From Planctomycetota bacterium (GTDB lineage Bacteria > Planctomycetota > Planctomycetia > Planctomycetales > Planctomycetaceae), in contig JAFEBS010000018.1 in assembly GCA_018242525.1 (NCBI GenBank), positions 1 through 46,919 on the forward strand: a stretch of 46,919 bases of DNA, in the 5' to 3' direction. Both the position numbers and the translations under genes were made by a program. Positions 44,531 to 46,919 of the stretch are shown piece by piece (position 1 is the stretch's first letter; each line of letters opens with the position of its first letter). The notes under the pieces were generated by a model. It ran no database searches. It saw only the letters and a program-made list of their open reading frames with translations, and was not told where the DNA came from.

Positions 44531-45646
44531 ATGGATTCCAAGTATTCCCTGGTCGATCCCTCCGAAATCCTGTCCCCTTCCATGCTGGTCTATCGCGAGA
44601 TCGTCGACCGCAATCTGCAGAAAATGATCGCGATGGCGGGCGACGTGAACCGCCTGCGTCCACACTGCAAGACTCACAAGATGTCCGCTGTCACCCGCCG
44701 GGAACTGGCCCTGGGAATCACGCGGCACAAGTGCGCCACCTTCGCCGAAGCCGAGATGCTGGCCGATTGTGGCGTTAAGGACATCTTTCTGGCATATAAT
44801 CTGGTCGGACCAAACATTGGACGAGCCGTCAGGTTTCTCCAGAAATATCCCGATGTAACATTTGCCGTGACCGCCGACGATGCCCAGATGATCGCCGCCC
44901 TCAGCGACGCGATGTCCGCGGCTGGAAAATCGATCCAAGTCCTGCTGGATGTCGATCCCGGATTGCATCGGACGGGTGTCCTGCCCGGCCCGCACGCGGC
45001 GGAATTGTACCAGCAGATCGTGGATGCCCCCGGACTGGTGCCTGGCGGTTTCCATTTGTATGACGGTCACAACCACCAGACAAACCTCGACGAGCGAACG
45101 GCTGCCGTCATGGCGGGATGGAATGGAGCGGCACGATTGCGTGATGAATTCGTTCGCCGGGGCTGGCCCGTGCCACGCATTGTCTGCGGAGGGACGGGAT
45201 CGTTCCCCGTCTTCGCCAAGCTCAAAGATCCGGCCATCGAACTGGCTCCCGGAACGTGCGTGTTCCATGACTCGGGGTATGGAGCCTCGTTCCCCGATAT
45301 GGACTTTGAACCAGCCGTGCTGATGCTGACTCGGGTCATCAGCCGTCCCGCGCCCGATCGAGTGACCTGTGATCTGGGCAACAAGTCCGTCGCATCCGAT
45401 CCCCCGCGTGGCCAGCGAGTCGTCTTTCCCGATCTGCCCGATGCCGTGCAGGTCCTGCACAACGAAGAGCACCTGGTATTGCAGACTCCCCTGGCCGAAC
45501 GTTACCAGCCAGGCGATGTGCTGCTGGCGATCCCCAAACACGTCTGTCCGACGTCTGCTCTCCACAAGCAGGCGTATGTCATCGAAGGAGGACGCGTTGT
45601 CGAAATGTGGGATGTCACGGCCCGTGATCGGTGCCTGACCATCTGA
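44531..45646 (+). CDS. D-threonine aldolase / D-serine dehydratase-like PLP enzyme
   Basis: 371 residues with the alanine-racemase-type TIM barrel (fold III PLP) and C-terminal beta domain. The PLP lysine is K47 in LRPHCKTHK. Metal ligands expected for D-serine dehydratase/D-threonine aldolase members are H337 and C339 in PKHVCPT. Other conserved stretches are LLDVDPGLHRTGV, YDGHNHQ and GGTGSFPVF. It would cleave or dehydrate a D-beta-hydroxy amino acid. The ATG at 44531 is preferred over TTG at 44516. It is divergent from the TIGR03067-type gene. An inverted repeat downstream may end its transcript. Confidence 0.85.
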   Translation: MDSKYSLVDPSEILSPSMLVYREIVDRNLQKMIAMAGDVNRLRPHCKTHKMSAVTRRELALGITRHKCATFAEAEMLADCGVKDIFLAYNLVGPNIGRAVRFLQKYPDVTFAVTADDAQMIAALSDAMSAAGKSIQVLLDVDPGLHRTGVLPGPHAAELYQQIVDAPGLVPGGFHLYDGHNHQTNLDERTAAVMAGWNGAARLRDEFVRRGWPVPRIVCGGTGSFPVFAKLKDPAIELAPGTCVFHDSGYGASFPDMDFEPAVLMLTRVISRPAPDRVTCDLGNKSVASDPPRGQRVVFPDLPDAVQVLHNEEHLVLQTPLAERYQPGDVLLAIPKHVCPTSALHKQAYVIEGGRVVEMWDVTARDRCLTI

Positions 45647-45687
45647 TCGTGCCATCTCGACCAACCGCCCGTGGCCATCAAGGGTCT

Positions 45688-45720
45688 GACCCTTTGGAGG
45701 GCAATCGATTCACCTTGAAA
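45688..45720 (+). repeat. Dispersed 33-nt repeat, copy Y
   Basis: Matches copy X (23991-24023) at 30 of 33 positions in the same orientation. It is followed after 12 nt by a large inverted repeat that copy X lacks. Confidence 0.7.
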
Positions 45721-45732
45721 TTCACGCTAGCT

Positions 45733-45795
45733 CGACGCGCGAGCGAGGGATAAGCAAGTTGGACACTCATCGACGAATCCCTCGCTCGCGCGTCG
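45733..45795. repeat. 19-bp perfect inverted repeat (REP-like/terminator)
   Basis: CGACGCGCGAGCGAGGGAT (45733-45751) is perfectly complementary to 45777-45795, with a 25-nt loop. It lies between the PLP enzyme gene and the KaiC-like gene. No T-run follows, so it may be a REP-type element or a Rho-assisted terminator. It sits next to dispersed repeat copy Y, suggesting a composite element. Confidence 0.85.
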
Positions 45796-45859
45796 GGCGA
45801 ATGTCCCAGGTTCATTCAACGCTATTTGGACCACGCTGACCAGAGGAAGTTCCTAAAGA

Positions 45860-46777
45860 ATGACATCAAATCTCGACACGCCACGACTGTCACGCGTCTC
45901 AACAGGCAACCCGGAACTGGACCAGATGCTGGGTGGCGGCCTGGTTCCTGGAACCCTGACGGTCGTGATGGGAGCCACGGGAATCGGCAAGACGCAACTG
46001 GGGCTGCAGTTTGCCAACGCCGGACAAACGCAGGAAGGCCAGCGCGGGATCCTGTTCGACATGACCTCACGCGGCGATGCTCAGAATCATTCGGAATATG
46101 CACGGCGGATGTCTGGCTGGATCCTGAAGCAGCGCTTCATCGACGAGCCCTGTGCTCCCGAAGACATCTGGAACTATGACCGGATGCGGTCCGACTATTT
46201 TCACCTGTTTGAACGATCCGGCCGCCGGGTGTCGATCCAGGATCTGAGCCACGATCAGTGGCAGGAATGGAAGATCGAACTGAATCGAAAGCTGGATCAG
46301 GCAATCGCGTTCTTCTATGGAAACTTCGTCCACGGGGTTCGTCGGTGCGTGATTGATGGTGTCGAGCCGACGGACCGCGCCAGCGATTCGTTCCAGTTCC
46401 ACGTTTTCGATTACATCTACCATCAGATCCTGCACAAGGACGCCGACTGGGTGGCGCGAGACCTGTTCCGGATTCATTTCCGGGCTCATGAAGCGGAAGT
46501 CCTGAAGCACATGTACGATCACCGCCAGATCGCGACGGTCTTGCTGTACACGTCGCATGAGGTCCTGCTGGACGAACTGCTGTGCCGACCGATCGAAAGT
46601 GGCGACGAATTGTCAAACGCCAACACGATCATCCTGATGGGCAAGGTGCGTGACGGCCTGAAAATGCGGCGAGCCCTGCATGTGGCCAAGCACCGTGGCA
46701 GTCCCTGCGACGACAGCATCGTTCCCTTCGAGATTATCGAATCCGGCTTAAAGCTGGGAAACGAATCAACACCGTAA
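45860..46777 (+). CDS. KaiC/RadA-like RecA-superfamily ATPase
   Basis: A 305-residue, single-domain RecA-fold ATPase. The N-terminus [20 protein letters not shown] is the typical KaiC/RAD55 lead-in, Walker A is G38-ATGIGK-T45, and Walker B is probably [10 protein letters not shown] with D166. KaiC proper has two such domains and phosphorylation sites; this has only one and an unusual middle segment (about 70-150) with [18 protein letters not shown]. The role is unknown; related single-domain proteins act in signalling or DNA transactions. AGGAA lies 12 nt before the ATG. It is the last gene before the tandem hairpin repeat. Confidence 0.8.
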   Translation: MTSNLDTPRLSRVSTGNPELDQMLGGGLVPGTLTVVMGATGIGKTQLGLQFANAGQTQEGQRGILFDMTSRGDAQNHSEYARRMSGWILKQRFIDEPCAPEDIWNYDRMRSDYFHLFERSGRRVSIQDLSHDQWQEWKIELNRKLDQAIAFFYGNFVHGVRRCVIDGVEPTDRASDSFQFHVFDYIYHQILHKDADWVARDLFRIHFRAHEAEVLKHMYDHRQIATVLLYTSHEVLLDELLCRPIESGDELSNANTIILMGKVRDGLKMRRALHVAKHRGSPCDDSIVPFEIIESGLKLGNESTP

Positions 46778-46795
46778 TCCGCCGATAGCCAAGCA

Positions 46796-46919
46796 ACAGC
46801 TCTCCACCGACCCCGTGTCGGTGGAAGAACGACTGGCCAGCTACAAACCCCGCGCCCCCAACCCTACAGCTCTCCACCGACCCCGTGTCGGTGGAAGCAC
46901 GACTGGCCAGCTACAAACC
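46796..46919 (+). repeat. Tandem 54-nt hairpin repeat running off the window
   Basis: Two copies, 46796-46849 and 46866-46919, are 53 of 54 identical, with a period of 70 nt and a 16-nt spacer. Each contains a perfect 9-bp stem, TCCACCGAC/GTCGGTGGA, with a 5-nt loop (first copy 46803-46825), and the segment GACTGGCCAGCTAC. The second copy ends at the window edge, so the array may continue. The first hairpin lies 26 nt after the KaiC-like stop and could serve as a terminator. Confidence 0.9.

Noticed and set aside
45860..46777. A circadian KaiC clock protein
   Set aside because: Only one RecA-like domain is present and no kaiA or kaiB gene is nearby; the KaiC/RAD55 family assignment is as far as the sequence goes.
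46796..46919. CRISPR array
   Set aside because: Units of 54 nt with a 16-nt spacer and internal hairpins do not fit CRISPR repeat and spacer sizes, and no cas gene is present.

Overview
The window most likely comes from a planctomycete, of a moderately GC-rich Planctomycetaceae/Pirellulales type. Several family signatures point there: a DUF1549/DUF1553 protein with a CxxCH N-terminus next to a Tat-exported DUF1501 protein; a very large DUF1080/membrane-bound-dehydrogenase/HEAT/cytochrome c fusion; a TIGR03067-type protein; two proteins with the LEPR-XLL-type N-terminus (SLEERTLLA); and three proteins that begin with the degenerate J-like domain common in this phylum. No rRNA, tRNA, phage, insertion sequence or CRISPR array was recognised. 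All family names come from reading the sequence, not from a database search.

Layout. (1) 1-2200: small accessory genes separated by imperfect palindromes with integron attC architecture, apparently a piece of an integrase-less cassette array; the HEAT-repeat gene in it carries an in-frame TGA. (2) 2479-11241, plus strand: a secreted redoxin/cytochrome c/copper-monooxygenase-like/EF-hand fusion, an RND (MMPL-type) exporter and a 1419-residue DUF1080/dehydrogenase/HEAT/cytochrome c protein, probably one operon. (3) 11516-15093, plus: an Hsp70 with a J-like N-terminus and no lid, then a membrane protein with J-like, transmembrane and formylglycine-generating-enzyme-like domains. (4) 15099-20405, minus: a three-gene operon of adaptor proteins (GAF-TM-HlyD, PqqD-M50 protease-HlyD, short HlyD). 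(5) 20763-23883, plus, divergent from region 4: two tandem LEPR-XLL paralogues with RTX-like GGxGND repeats, each followed by a strong hairpin terminator. (6) 24074-29109: glycosyltransferase, sulfotransferase, acyl-AMP ligase, LpxL-like acyltransferase and acyl carrier protein, a candidate cluster for an acylated, sulfated glycoconjugate. (7) 29367-33218, minus: a J-like/TM/beta-propeller protein. (8) 33514-39722, plus: DUF1549/1553, DUF1501 and PQQ-type propeller genes. (9) 39728-43349, plus: an ECF42-type sigma factor with VOC and DGPF/YCII proteins. (10) 43519-46777: zinc-ribbon protein, TIGR03067-type protein, D-threonine-aldolase-like PLP enzyme and a KaiC-like ATPase, followed by a tandem hairpin repeat that runs off the end of the window.

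The best candidate for an undescribed system is regions 4 and 5 together. An operon with HlyD-type periplasmic adaptors, whose inner-membrane partner is a seven-helix M50 protease-like protein and not an ABC transporter, lies back to back with two surface/secreted-type RTX-like proteins. This suggests an ABC-independent export or processing route for LEPR-XLL proteins. The lipid cluster in region 6 and the cassette array in region 1 come next in interest.
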